From Pseudomonadota bacterium (GTDB lineage Bacteria > Pseudomonadota > Alphaproteobacteria > Sphingomonadales > Sphingomonadaceae), in assembly GCA_021847605.1 (NCBI GenBank), contig JAJZQN010000014.1, positions 1-64,000 of the forward strand: a DNA stretch of 64,000 bases. The letters are read 5' to 3'. The notes beneath the pieces are model-generated. The model did not search any database and was not told where the DNA came from. It saw only the letters and a program-made list of their open reading frames with translations. Below are positions 42,401 to 53,400 of this stretch, in pieces. The first letter of the stretch is position 1, and each line of letters starts with the position of its first letter. Made by a program: the position numbers and the translations under genes.

Positions 42401-42565
42401 GCAGGCATCCATATCCGCACCGGATATGGTGAAGCTCTGCGCCCGTGCCGTTCCGTCCGTGAAGCTGAAGAACAGGGTGCAGCCCGGCATGCCATGGGCG
42501 CGCGGCGCGCGTGGTTCGTCCAACAGCCGGGCATGAAGGGCGGAAAGGCGATCCTGCATGTCCAT
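39464..42565 (-). CDS. Fusion of an alpha/alpha-barrel-like domain with a MurF-like ligase
   Basis: 1033 residues, starting 2 bp after the hlyD stop. Residues about 1-550 look like a helical toroid of the six-hairpin type (repeated helix pairs, HYGWHPCFDREITAYNSLRHA, IIYYDGEAAFGLMRLYGLTGD). About 560-660 resembles MurF domain 1. The central ATPase has GVTGSAGKTT (668-677) and ILNAD (777-781); the C-terminal part has DDAYNANPGSMAAAI (891-905), GEMLELG (921-927) and KGSHGS (995-1000), as in MurF. It should form an amide bond using ATP, but a peptidoglycan role is doubtful because it sits at the end of a type I secretion operon. Confidence 0.8.
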   Translation of the reverse strand: MDMQDRLSALHARLLDEPRAPRAHGMPGCTLFFSFTDGTARAQSFTISGADMDACWLGAMPLLLGQPAEQLRWLRVDRVRAVEQSNWGQVRRRLSATKRNYFRFGIALDADLHHAFLETEINANAMLYGGPGQPVAVVNEGNFLRYARLRHGIGHIDFSDDAPLWLFTTTGLFMDEASAIHAMQRIGRNGGRRSIDRLDPDTLTGLIGDGSTYLAGQVKADGRFHYGWHPCFDREITAYNSLRHASTTYAMLEAWDVTRDPALMAAIERALDHLVDALIQPTVLPDGTSAAFLIDPGQEIKLGGNAVCLLALVKYDALTGDMRHRALMEQLALGILHMQNRETGRFVHVLEWPTLAVKQDFRIIYYDGEAAFGLMRLYGLTGDPRWIDAVERAFNHFIAAGHAKAHDHWLGYCANELTRHRPEARYYRFGLDNVRDYLDFVAERITTFPTLLELMMAAERMIARIGDDPALRPLLDSIDLDRFYDALHRRAHYLLNGHFWPELAMFFANPARIRGSFFIRHHAFRVRIDDVEHYLSGLIAYRAYLLSGRAERPVRADNEGWTAHNVQQATGGRWIVSPPDGWGMTGLSIYEPTLRGGEMAVLRGTPEERGIPPLRLSRLSPRPAAILTSAPDILPATDLPVLHVPGTDDAILALARHARSAMQGRVIGVTGSAGKTTMVAMLAQALSPWGAVGQTRMNANLPFGIAWNLASIPWDTLHIVLELAIGRMRQNARIARPDIALFTNILPAHLEYHHDLLTIARRKGAIFEGMGPGGIAILNADMAECELVVALAQARDVQVILYGEGREADFRMTSHGDGKVTVETPAGPISYRLDAPGRHMALNSVAVLATLSALSLEPQAGLYRLADFSPLAGRGQEMALALDGRRITLIDDAYNANPGSMAAAIAMLGARHDGRRVAILGEMLELGPDAAAYHGALAPMIRDHGIDRVHAVGGLYTDFWQALPPSVRGFHADHIDQLHACLRDTLRDGDIILLKGSHGSDLHRLVDRLKADAGCSGPDRVATISPLAKGAPR

Positions 42566-42567
42566 CC

Positions 42568-43755
42568 TTACCGCTCCCGAAGGGCTTCGCGCGCCCGGTT
42601 GAAGGGTTTCATCAGATATTGCAGCACCGTCTTGCTGCCGGTGTGGATGTCGACCGTGGCGATCATGCCCGGCACGATCGGGAAATGCTTGCCCGCCTTG
42701 TTCACCAGCGCGACCGATTTGGTCCGCACGAACACGCGATAATAATAGATTTCCGGGTTCACCTCGTCCCGGATGGTGTCGGGCGAAATGCTGGAAACCG
42801 TACCGTCCAGGCCGCCATAGATCGCGTAATCATAGGCGGTGATCTTGACCGTGGCGCGCTGATTGGGGTGGATGAAGGCGATGTCGCGGGGCGAAATACG
42901 CGCCTCGATCAGCAACTGGTCGTCCAGCGGCACGATCTGCATGACTTCGCCATTGGGGGGGACGACGCCGCCCACGGTCGACACCTCGATGCTTTTGACG
43001 ATGCCGCGCACCGGCGACCGCAGGGTCAGGCGGCTGAGCGTGTCGGATCGGCCGCGCACCACCGGGGCCAGCGATTCCACTTCCTCGCTGACCTTGGCCA
43101 GATCCTGCTGCGCCTCGACCAGATATTGCGATCGCAGCTCCGCTTTCTTGAGCATCAGTTCGGACTGTTGCCGTTTCAGCCGCAACACCTCGACATTGCT
43201 GGCCGCGCCGACCGAGATCAGCGATTCGCCGATCCGCACTTCGCGACTGATGAGGGCGAGCGACTGGTCGATCAGGTTGGACGAGCTGACGAGGCTGCTG
43301 CGGCGTTCATTATAAAGGCGCGTCTCGGCCGCCTTGAGGTCGGGATATTTGTCGAGTTCTGCCGAGAAGTTGAGGCCTGTGCCGCTGACTTCCGCGCGCA
43401 GGCGCGTCGCGCTGGCAAGGGCCGCGCGATATTTGGCGGCGCTTTCGTCTACCGTCGATCCCGCCTGCGTCGGGTCAAGCTGCGCCAATATCTGGCCCGG
43501 CTTCACGATATCGTCCTGCTTCACCAGCAATTTCTTGACGATGCCGCCCTCCAGCGACTGGATCACCTGTTCCCGGCTGGTGGGAACGACCCGGCCGTCG
43601 CCGCTCGCCACCTCGTCCAGCATGGCGAGCCATGCCCACAGAAACGCCGCCACCAGCAGGGCCGTCACCAGCCATACCAGCCGCACCGACCCCGCCAGTC
43701 GCGCCCGGCCACCATCGTCGAACGACCAGTCATCCCCTGTTGCCGCGATGCTCAT
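42568..43755 (-). CDS. HlyD-family type I secretion adaptor
   Basis: Periplasmic membrane-fusion protein, 395 residues from the ATG at 43755, which overlaps the ABC gene stop by 4 bp. A membrane anchor (about 23-43, LVWLVTALLVAAFLWAWLAML) is followed by the lipoyl half-motif (GRVVPTSREQVIQSLEGGIVKKLLVKQDDIVKPGQILAQLD), a long coiled coil and the C-terminal beta-barrel (TLRSPVRGIVKSIEVSTVGGVVPPNGEVMQIVP). It links the ABC transporter to the TolC-like channel. Confidence 0.93.
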   Translation of the reverse strand: MSIAATGDDWSFDDGGRARLAGSVRLVWLVTALLVAAFLWAWLAMLDEVASGDGRVVPTSREQVIQSLEGGIVKKLLVKQDDIVKPGQILAQLDPTQAGSTVDESAAKYRAALASATRLRAEVSGTGLNFSAELDKYPDLKAAETRLYNERRSSLVSSSNLIDQSLALISREVRIGESLISVGAASNVEVLRLKRQQSELMLKKAELRSQYLVEAQQDLAKVSEEVESLAPVVRGRSDTLSRLTLRSPVRGIVKSIEVSTVGGVVPPNGEVMQIVPLDDQLLIEARISPRDIAFIHPNQRATVKITAYDYAIYGGLDGTVSSISPDTIRDEVNPEIYYYRVFVRTKSVALVNKAGKHFPIVPGMIATVDIHTGSKTVLQYLMKPFNRAREALRER

Positions 43756-45902
43756 GCGCTGCGCCCCTTTCGTGCCTGCATGGTGCGCAGGGCCGCGTCG
43801 CGCGGCTGGTCCAGCAGGATGGTGCCATTGTCGATCACGATGACCCGGTCGACCAGTTCCAGCACGCGGGTCCGGTGGGTCGCGACGATCAGCGTGCGTC
43901 CCCGGCCCCACCGCTTGACGCCCTCCACGAAATGACGCTCGCTCACTTCATCCATCGACGCGGTGGGTTCATCGAGCAGCGCGACATTGGGTTGACGCAG
44001 CAACATGCGCGCCAGCAGCAGCGATTGCACCTGCCCGCCGGACAGGCCGCGTCCGCCCTCCAATATGACATGCTCCAGCCCGTTACGCAGGCGTCGGACG
44101 AACTGGTCCGCGCCGGTCATCGCCAGCATGGCCAGAAGCTCCTCATTCGATGCTTCCGGCGCGCCGAGCATCAGATTTTCGCGGATCGTGCCATAGAATA
44201 GACGGCTGTCCTGCGACAGGAAGCCGACATCGCGGCGCAGGTCGGCGGGATCGACATGATGCAGCGACAGATTGTCGATCAGCACTTCGCCCGAAATCGG
44301 CTGCAACATGCCGGACAAGGCCTGAAGCAAGGTGGATTTGCCCGCTCCGTTACGGCCCAGCAGCGCGATCTTCTCACCCGCCGCGATCTCCAGATCCGGC
44401 ACGGTCAGCGCGGGCGGCGCATCGCCATAGCCGAACACGCCGGACTGGATTTTAAATTGGCCCGACAGGCTGCGCACCGAAATGCGATGCTCCTCATCCG
44501 GGCGATCGACCGGCAGGCTCATAATCTGGTTAAGGCTGCCCATCGCCACCTTCGACTGCTGGATGCGGCTCATCAACTGGGTCAGTTGCGCCATGGGCGC
44601 CATCATCCGCGACCCCAGCATCGAGGAAGCGACCAGCGATCCGGTGGTCAGGTCGCCACTGATGACCAGCGGCACGCCCGCGCAGATGATCCCAGCATAG
44701 ACGCCATTCTGCACATTATGCGTCCATACGGTCAGGCTGTTGGTCAGGCCGCGCAGTTTGAGCTGCGCCTCTCCGGCTTCGGCATTATAGCGGTTCCAAT
44801 GCTGCTGGAACCGTTCCTCGGCCTGCAACGTCTTGATATCCTCTATGCCCTGCACCGCCTCCACCAGCATCGCGTTGCGCAGCGAGGATTCGCGCATCGA
44901 CGCCGTGGCATAGGCGCGCAACCGGCGCTGCATGAACAGACCGGGCAGGACGAGCAGGAACAGCGCGCCGATCGGCACCAGCACCAGTGGACCGCCGATC
45001 GACCACAGGATCGCAAGGAACAGGAAGAAGAAGGGCAGGTCCGCCACCGCCGCGACGGTGGTGGACGTCAGCAATTCGCGCACCTGATCAAGGTCGCGCA
45101 ACTGCGCGATGAAGGTGCCGGTCGATGTCGGTCGCGCCCGGTTGCGCACGCGCAGGGCATGACCGAACACCCGGTCCGACATGCGCAGATCGGCCCGCTT
45201 GCCCAGCACATCGACGATGTTCATGCGCAACCGCCGCAGCAGGAAATCGAAGGCGATGGCAATGGCGACGCCCAGCGCCAATATATAGAGGCTGGGATAG
45301 GATTCGGCCGGAACCACCCGGTCATAAACCTGCATCGAAAAGATGACGCCCGCCAGCCCCAGACAATTGGCGAGGCAGGACGCCAGCATCACATGGCCAT
45401 AGGCCCGGCCATCCTGAAACAGGATGCGGCGCAGCCAATGATCCTCATGGGGGCGGATATAAGGGTCCACACGCGGATCGGGCGCGGCGCGGGACGGGCG
45501 CGCCACCACCAGCAGCGCGGCGCAGGCGGCGACTTCCGCCAACGGCATATGCGCCTCTATCCCGCCCTCGCCCGACAGGCGCAACGTCGCCACGCCATGA
45601 TCATCGATCGCGGTCAGCAGGGCAAGACCGCCATCATCGGCCTGCACGATCAGGGGCAGTCGCCATCCGGTCAGCGCGTCCTTCACCGGCACCTTGAAGC
45701 GGACGGACAGGCCAAGGGCGCGGGCCATGGCGCGAATGCGCGCCTGTTCCCCGTCCATGCCCGACCACAGGCCCGCCAGCGTGGCGATCCGTTCCGACCC
45801 CGGCAGGCCGAAATGGCGGGCCACATCCTGCAACAGGTCCAGCCACGCTTCCATGGGAGCGGCGGCACCACCGGCCGGACGGATCGGGGCCATCATGCTC
45901 AT
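43752..45902 (-). CDS. Type I secretion ABC transporter, LapB-like
   Basis: 716-residue fused permease-ATPase. Residues about 15-135 form a C39-like domain without the catalytic cysteine (as in LapB/HlyB-type exporters that do not cleave a leader), then six membrane helices (about 165-420). The ATPase has Walker A GRNGAGKST (516-524), signature LSGGQ (620-624), Walker B VALLDEP (640-646) and H676. It exports the adhesin encoded upstream. It overlaps both neighbours by 4 bp. Confidence 0.95.
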   Translation of the reverse strand: MSMMAPIRPAGGAAAPMEAWLDLLQDVARHFGLPGSERIATLAGLWSGMDGEQARIRAMARALGLSVRFKVPVKDALTGWRLPLIVQADDGGLALLTAIDDHGVATLRLSGEGGIEAHMPLAEVAACAALLVVARPSRAAPDPRVDPYIRPHEDHWLRRILFQDGRAYGHVMLASCLANCLGLAGVIFSMQVYDRVVPAESYPSLYILALGVAIAIAFDFLLRRLRMNIVDVLGKRADLRMSDRVFGHALRVRNRARPTSTGTFIAQLRDLDQVRELLTSTTVAAVADLPFFFLFLAILWSIGGPLVLVPIGALFLLVLPGLFMQRRLRAYATASMRESSLRNAMLVEAVQGIEDIKTLQAEERFQQHWNRYNAEAGEAQLKLRGLTNSLTVWTHNVQNGVYAGIICAGVPLVISGDLTTGSLVASSMLGSRMMAPMAQLTQLMSRIQQSKVAMGSLNQIMSLPVDRPDEEHRISVRSLSGQFKIQSGVFGYGDAPPALTVPDLEIAAGEKIALLGRNGAGKSTLLQALSGMLQPISGEVLIDNLSLHHVDPADLRRDVGFLSQDSRLFYGTIRENLMLGAPEASNEELLAMLAMTGADQFVRRLRNGLEHVILEGGRGLSGGQVQSLLLARMLLRQPNVALLDEPTASMDEVSERHFVEGVKRWGRGRTLIVATHRTRVLELVDRVIVIDNGTILLDQPRDAALRTMQARKGRSA

Positions 45903-47329
45903 AGGGTCACTCCCCGTACCGTCGTGCCGGTCAGGCGAAAGGCGGACCGTGTCCGACCGCTATTGTAGAGGCAGTCCATCTGAAGCCGGCGCAGATCATG
46001 TTTGGTATTGGCCGCTTCGAACCGGACCTGCTGAAACTCCTGCTCCGCGTTCAGCACGTCGACCAGCGTGCGCGTCCCCATCTCGATATATTGCAGGCGA
46101 TAGAGCTTGCCCGTCTCGTTCATATTTCCCTGCCGCGAGGACAGGGTGCTGGTCAGGCTGTTGAGGCTGTCAATCTGTTGCTGCGCCTCGGACAGGCGCT
46201 GGGCGGTGTCGTTGCGGGCGCGGTCGGTCGCGGCTTCCGCTGCGGCCAGCGCATAGTTGGCGCCGCGCACCTTTGCCTTGGTAATGCCGCCGCCAAAGAT
46301 GCTGCTGGATACGCTGATACCCAGCGTATAGGCGCTGCGTCGTTCGGCGAAGGGCGATGCAACATCGACGGTGCCGTTGCCGCCGATCGACACGGTGGGC
46401 AACTGGTCCGCCTTGCTGCGGCGCAGGTCCGCCTCCGCCCGTTCCTTCTGCGCCTGTGCCACCATGACGGCCGGCACCATGTCCCAGTCGGGCGGTCCCT
46501 GACGACAGGCGGACATCAGCCATCCCGGCACATCCTCACTCACCGGCGGCAGGGTGCCGGTGCGCCCCAGCAGATAGGCGAGGTTGCTGGACCAGCGCCC
46601 CCGCTCCGCATCGATCTGGGCCAGCGTCGCCTGGGCCGCCTCCACCCGCGCCTGTACCTGCAACCCGTCGGACCGGGTGGCCGCGCCCATGCGAACGCGA
46701 TGGCCGACCAGTTCGGCAATTTCGCGCACACGCGCCAGTTGATCGATCGCCACCTGATGCAGGGCGTTGGCGCGCTGTAGCTCGATCACGGCATAGCCGG
46801 TGTCGCGGATCAGCCCGTCTATCGCCATCAGCATTTCGCCTTCGCCGATCTTCGTTCCGGCGCGGGCGGCGTCGACGGCGCTGCGCACCTTGCCGAAGTC
46901 GAACAGCATCTGCGATGCCTGAAATTGCGGGCGGGGGCGCCAGTCGGCAGTCAGGCGCGTGTCGTAACTCATGCCGACACCTGCACTGATCTGGGGGGAA
47001 TAGCCGGCACGGGCGACAGCGATTTCCTCGCCACGGGCGCTGAGTTCGCCCGCCGCCTCGATCACGGCGGGGTGCCAGGCGATGGCTTCATGCGCGGCCT
47101 CATCCAGGTCCAGCATATCGCCGGCACGGCCCGCATCGCTGGCTCTGCCCATGCCGGTCACTTGCGCCATGGGCAAAGCGCGTGGATCGGACACGCCGCC
47201 AGAGACGCTGTCGTCCGATACATCAAAATTCATATATGACAGCGACTGCGCCGATACCGACGCCGCCGAAGCCATCAGTGGGATCACCAGCCAAAATCGG
47301 CGGTTTCCCGTATGAAATATTGGTCGCAT
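45899..47329 (-). CDS. TolC-family outer-membrane channel
   Basis: 476 residues with a signal peptide (ASAASVSAQ). Two outer-membrane efflux repeats are visible: HPAVIEAAGELSARGEEIAVARAGYSPQISAGVGM in the first half and AQKERAEADLRRSKADQLPTVSIGGNGTVDV in the second. The closing helix is TLVDVLNAEQEFQQVRFEAANTKHDLRRLQMDCLYNSG, typical of type I secretion TolC homologues (AggA/LapE type). It lies 110 bp after the adhesin gene and overlaps the ABC gene by 4 bp. Confidence 0.93.
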   Translation of the reverse strand: MRPIFHTGNRRFWLVIPLMASAASVSAQSLSYMNFDVSDDSVSGGVSDPRALPMAQVTGMGRASDAGRAGDMLDLDEAAHEAIAWHPAVIEAAGELSARGEEIAVARAGYSPQISAGVGMSYDTRLTADWRPRPQFQASQMLFDFGKVRSAVDAARAGTKIGEGEMLMAIDGLIRDTGYAVIELQRANALHQVAIDQLARVREIAELVGHRVRMGAATRSDGLQVQARVEAAQATLAQIDAERGRWSSNLAYLLGRTGTLPPVSEDVPGWLMSACRQGPPDWDMVPAVMVAQAQKERAEADLRRSKADQLPTVSIGGNGTVDVASPFAERRSAYTLGISVSSSIFGGGITKAKVRGANYALAAAEAATDRARNDTAQRLSEAQQQIDSLNSLTSTLSSRQGNMNETGKLYRLQYIEMGTRTLVDVLNAEQEFQQVRFEAANTKHDLRRLQMDCLYNSGRTRSAFRLTGTTVRGVTL

Positions 47330-47439
47330 GTCGTGACCATCCTCGCCATTTTGGGAAGATAGTCGCCGTCGCCGGTTACGATCATGCTAATGAATCAATG
47401 GTTAAAATCATGTTGAATGTGTAAGCTGTTCATCCCCCG

Positions 47440-50400
47440 TCATAAGTTGTGATTGCTGTTTAACGGGTCCAGATCGTCGCTGTTCGACAGATAGGCTAAT
47501 GGGTCGTCTGGCGTTGTCGCAGACGGGTCTGTCTGTACATCCACCACGGGAGTCGAGGCCAGGTCGATGGTCGCCAGATTGTCGCCCGGCGTATCGAGAT
47601 AGTTGGTCAGAACATCCTCCAGAGCGCCCTGCCCTTCGAACATGTCATAGGCCAGTTGCCCCAGAACATCGTCCGAAGAAGCCGCCGCCGCAATCGCACC
47701 GTCATCCTGAACAGAGGCCATCATGTCGCCGCTGTCCATGATCATCATGGCCGACGATGTACCCGTGCCAACGTCGATAGTGACGTCCAGCCGCGCGGTC
47801 GCCAGCGTCCCGTTGGGCTGCACGATCTGATAGGTGAAGCTGTCCACCAGATCGACCGTGGAATGGGCCAGCGTCGAACTGGGCGTGTAGGTATAGCCGC
47901 CCGTTTCGTTGACGGTCAGCGTGCCATGCGCCCCTGCCACCGTGACCGGCGTATCGCCGACTTCTGCAAAACCGCTGCCGGTCCCGATCCTGACGGTGGC
48001 GAAGGCCGTGCCCATGCTGTCATTGGCCAGCAATTCGCCCGAACTGCCGGTCACGCCTGTGACCATGAACTGGTCAAGATGGGTGACGCTTTCGGATATA
48101 AAGACCGTGCTGCTGTAACCCGTGCCGACGATATTGGTGCTGGACACGGTGTAGGTATAGTTGCCGGTCGGCAAATCTTCGAACGTGTGGACGATCCCGG
48201 TACCCTGCAACAGACCCGCGACCGCCGTTTCGCTATGGGTGGCGACCACCGCGTTGGTCGCGGCATCCCGCACCGTAATCGTATAGCTGGGCAGGACACT
48301 CAGCACACCGTTACGGATGACCGTGATGGTGATGTCCGACTGACTGTTCGCCGCGACGGAGAAGCTGTCCGCCCCGCTGCCGGTGACGGGGACAAGGACG
48401 GCAAGGCCGGTGTTGAACACAAACTCCTGTGTCTGGGCCACGGTCTGGACGACATTGCCATACTGCACCGTCGCGTCGCTGACATCGTTCAGGGCGACCG
48501 GCGCACCGGTGATGTCATCGCTGCCGATGGCGATGCTGAGCGTTGCCTGACTTGTGTCGCTGCCATTGGGTTCGAACAATGTGTAGGTGAACACATCCGT
48601 CCGCCCGATCACCGCCGCGCTGGCATTGGGCGTATAGGTGTAATCGCCATCCCGGTCGATCACCAGCTGGCCATAGAGACCGTTGACGACCGTGCCGTCC
48701 GCCGTGATCGCTGTCGTCACACCGTTGACGGTCACGCTCTGCACCACAGTCTGAGGGCTGACCACATCGACATGGCCATCGGGGCTGGGATCGGTGATGA
48801 CATTGCCCTGCGCCGCTTCCGGCACGATGCTGCCAATATCCGTATAATCCGAATCCACCCCGGTGACGGCCAGGCTGCCCAACAGGCCGGCGCCGACCGC
48901 CCCTTCAAAAGTGACGAAGGCCCGATAGGTGCCGGATTCCAGATTCTGTTCGCTGACCAGATCGCCGCCCAGCAGGCTGAGGTTCAGCAGGGTCGCCTCA
49001 CCCGCATTCCCGTTCAGATCGACCCACACGCCATTTTCCAGCTGCTGGACATGCACCGCATAGCCCGCGCCCAGCCCAAGGGTGAGCGTGGCATTATAGG
49101 TGAAGGTGGCAAGCTGCGTATGGCCGGGCGCTACGTTGAACTCAACGAACTGTGTGCCCAGCACCTGCGCATCCAGATCGAGCAGACCCGCCGACACCAG
49201 CGCCACATAACCGACCGAGCCATGATTGACGGCGCTCGTCACCGGCAACAGGTCGACAAGGGCAATGTCGGCGTTGTTGAAAGCGGCAACATCGAACGGT
49301 GCATCGACGGCGGCGGGATCGGATATATTGCCCGCAGCGTCGACCTGAACCGCGATCAGATCCTGCCCGCCAATCTGCGGCGTCAGGAAGGTAACGGTAA
49401 AGCGGCCATCGGCGCCGACAAGAGCGCTGCCGACCAATGCGCCGCCCGCATCGCGTACCTCAACCCGTGCGCCGACCTCGCCGATGCCGGTCAGGGTCAG
49501 CCCGTCCCCGGACACGACCAGAGCAGCGGGCGGCGGGGGCGGCGTGATGTCGGGCGCAACTGCGGCGGTCGTGGTCGACACATTGCCGGCGCCGTCGGTC
49601 TGATAGGCGCCGATCGTCTGGCCATTGGCCTGTGGCGTGTTGAGCGTGACGGAATAGCTGCCGTCGCCACCCACCAGCGCGCTGCCGATAGCGGTGCCGC
49701 TTTCATCGACGATGGTGACGCGGGCGCCAGCCTCCCCGGCGCCGGTCACGACCGTTCCGTTGGCATTGACCAATGCGCTCGGTGCATCGGGGGCGGTCAG
49801 ATCAGGCGCGGTGACGCCCGCCGCAATCGATCCGTTGCCCGCGCCATCCTGCTGCGTGACGAACAGAGACTGGCCATCATTCTGCGTCGGGCTGAGCGTA
49901 ACCGTATAGCGTCCGTCCGCCGCGACCAGCGCAATGCCGATGATCGCGCCGACCAGATTGGTGACGGTGACGGTCGCCCCCGCTTCACCCAGGCCGCTGA
50001 TCGTCGTGCCGCTGGCCGAGATGGTGGCGGTAGGCGCATCAGGCGCGGTTGTGTCGGGTGCGGTAATCTGCGCCTGTGGCGAAAGATTGCCGGCTGCATC
50101 CGTCTGACGCAGGCCCAGCGCCTGACCATTGGTCTGCGCGCTGCTGAGCGTGGCGGTGAAGCTGCCGTCCTGCGCGACCAGAGCCGTGCCGATGACCGAA
50201 CCGAACGGATCGGTGATGCGAACGGTGGCGCCCGCCTCCCCCGTACCCGTGACGGTCAGGCCATCGCCGCTGACCGTGCCGGTCGGGGCATCGGGCGGCG
50301 TGATGTCCGGGGCGATCGCGCTGCCCGGATCGGAAATATTCCCGGCGGCATCCGTCTGGGTCAGGCCCAAAGTCTGTCCATTGGTCTGCGCCGTCGTCAG

Positions 50401-53400
50401 GGTCGCGGCCCATCCGCCATTGCTGCCGACCGTAGCGGTGCCGATCACCGTTCCCAGAGGATCGGTGACGGAAATGATCGATCCAGCCTCCCCCGTGCCG
50501 ATGATGATCGTGCCGGATGCGTTGACCACACCGGATGGCGCGTCGGGCGCGGTGATGTCTGGCGCGGTCAGCGCCACCGTGGGCGACAGATTGCCTGCGC
50601 CATCCACCTGCACCAGCGTCAGCGCCTGACCATTGGCCTGTGCCGGGGTCAGCGTCGCAGTAAAGCTGCCATCTCCGGCGACAATCGCTGTACCGATGAC
50701 CGCCCCGCCGACCGCCAGAATATTGACGGTTGCGCCCGCCTCACCCGTGCCGGTGACGGTTGCCCCATCACCCGCGACCGTGCCGGTCGGGGCATCGGGC
50801 GCCGTAATGTCAGGGGCAAGTGCGGACGCCGGGTCGGAAATATTGCCTGCTGCATCCGTCTGGATCAGGCCCAGCGTCTCGCCATTCACCTGCGCCGTTG
50901 CAAGCGTCGCGATCCATGCGCCATTGACGCCCACCGTCGCGGTGGCGATCACCGTCCCGGCAGGATCGGTCACGCTGACGATCGCGCCTGCTTCCCCCGT
51001 GCCGGAAATGGTCAGGCCGTCATTGCTGACCGTGCCGACCGGCGCGTCGGGCGCCGTGCTGTCGGGCGCAACGATATCGACCTGTGGCGAGACATTGCCG
51101 GCGGCATCCGCCTGAACAATGGTCAATAGCTCGCCATTGAGCTGCGCTGTGTCGAGCAGGGCGGTATAGGTGCCATCCCCGGCCACGATCGCCGTGCCGA
51201 TCACAGTGCCATCGGCATCCGTCACCGTCACGCTGGCCCCGGCCTCGCCCGTGCCGGTCAGGGTCAGCCCATCGGGATCGAGCGTCCCCGTGGGCGCATC
51301 GGGCGCTGTAATATCCGGCGCGAAAATCTGTGCCGGCAGCGATTCATTGTTGGCGCCATCGGTCTGGGTGACGCTGATCTCTTCCCCATTGGTAAGCGCG
51401 GCGGGCAGTTCCAGAACGAAATCACCCTGAGCATTGGCCGTTCCCGTCCCGATGACGGTGCCACCCGCGTCGCGGATGGTGATGGTCGCGCCCGGTTCCG
51501 CTCCGCCGACGACGACCACACCCGTCGCATCGATCTGCGCATCGGGGGCGTCGGGCGCCGTCGTGTCGGGGGCCAGGATGACCGCCGGTGGCGAACTGCC
51601 ATTGGCATTGCTCTGGATGACGCGAATTTCTTCGCCATTGGTCTGCGCGGTGGTGAGATCCACTACATAATTGCCGCCGCCATCGACCGTGCCTGTGCCC
51701 AGTTCGACGCCGCCCGGTCCCGTAACGCGGACTTGCGCGCCGATTTCACCGGTGCCCGTCACCTGATCGCCCGTACCGTTGATCACGGCGGTGGGCGCAT
51801 CTGGTCCGGGCAAGCCGTCCAGATCGGGCGCGAAGATGGTGGCTTCAGGCGACACATTGCCTGCCGGATCGACCTGCACCACCTGCAACTGCTCACCATT
51901 GATCACGGCCGGGTCCAGCAAGATGCTGAAACTGCCGTCCGCACCAACCAGCACCGTGCCGATGACCGTGCCGGCAGGATCGGTGACACGTATCGTCGCG
52001 CCAACTTCCCCGGTGCCGGTGATCAGATCGCCTTCCGCCGTGATGGCAGCGACCGGCGCATCGGGCGCGGTCAGATCCGGCGTCAGCAGCGGTGTCGGCA
52101 GGGATTCATTGCCCACCGCATCCAGTTGGAAGACGTTCAGCGTATCGCCCGCTTCCTGTGCAGTGCCCAATAGGATCGTATAATCGCCCTGTGCGTTGAC
52201 CTGCGCGGTGCCCAGCACATTGTCATCCGCGTCGCGCACCTCGATCGTCGATCCGGGGACACCCGTGCCCGTCACCACCACACCCATATTGTCGATGGCG
52301 GCGGTCGGAGCAGGCGGCGGCGTCGTATCGGGCGCCGTCAGCGTGATGCCCGGCGACACATTGCCGCCGCCATCCACCTGAACCGCCTGCAAAATCTGCC
52401 CGTCGATCTGCGGTGTCGTCAGCGTCGCGGTGTAGGTGCCATCCGTATCAACCAGCGCGGTTCCGATGACCGTGCCCAGCGCGTTGCGAATCTGGATCTG
52501 CGCACCGGCCTCACCCGTGCCGCTCACTGTCGCACCGTCCAGGGCAATCGTTGCGGTCGGTGCGTCAGGCGCGGTGATGTCCGGCGCCGTGACCGGCACT
52601 TCGGGCGATTCATTGCCCACAGCGTCCGATTGCAGGACGGTCAACGCCTCGCCATTCACCTGTGCGGTCGAAAGCGTGACGGTATAATTGCCCTGCGCAT
52701 CGACCAGCGCGGTGCCCAGCACATTGCCGTCGCTGTCGCGAACCTCGACCGTCGCTCCGGCTTCGCCGGTGCCGCTGACCAGCGATCCGGTGCCATCGAT
52801 CGCCGCTATCGGCGCATCGGGCAGCGTCGTGTCGGGCGCGGTCAGCGCAATGGGCGGTGACACATTATTGGCGCCATCTACCTGAACCGCCTGCAAAATC
52901 TGTCCATTGGTCTGCGCTGTCGTCAGCGTGGCGGTGTAGGTGCCGTCCGTGCCGACCTGCGCCGTGCCGAGCAGCGCGCCAGCCGCATTGCGAACCTGTA
53001 TCTGCGCACCAGCCTCACCCGTACCGCTGACCGTCGCGCCATCCAGCGCAATCGTCGCGGTCGGCGCATCAGGCGCAGTAAAGTCCGGCGCGAAGATGAC
53101 CGCCGGCGGTGAAACCTCGCCCAGCCCATCGATCTGAACAACCTGAACCTCTTCGCCATTGGTCAGCGGCTGATCCAGAACAATCGAAAAATCGCCATTC
53201 GCCCCGGCCACGCCACCGCCGATAACAGCACCCGCTGCATTGAATATCTGAATGGTCGCATTGGCCTGAGCCACGCCGGACACGACAGAACCAGTGGCAT
53301 CGATCGACGCCGTAGGCGGATCGAGGTCCGCGTCAGCGTCAGCATCTGCATCAGCGTCAGCATCTGCATCAGCGTCGGCATCAGCATCAGCGTCCGCATC

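Noticed and set aside
47656..51129. Very long rightward open frame opposite the adhesin repeats (1157 codons)
   Set aside because: It is the antisense frame of GC-rich Ig-like repeats; its own repeats mirror the adhesin units and it has no recognisable domain, start site or context.
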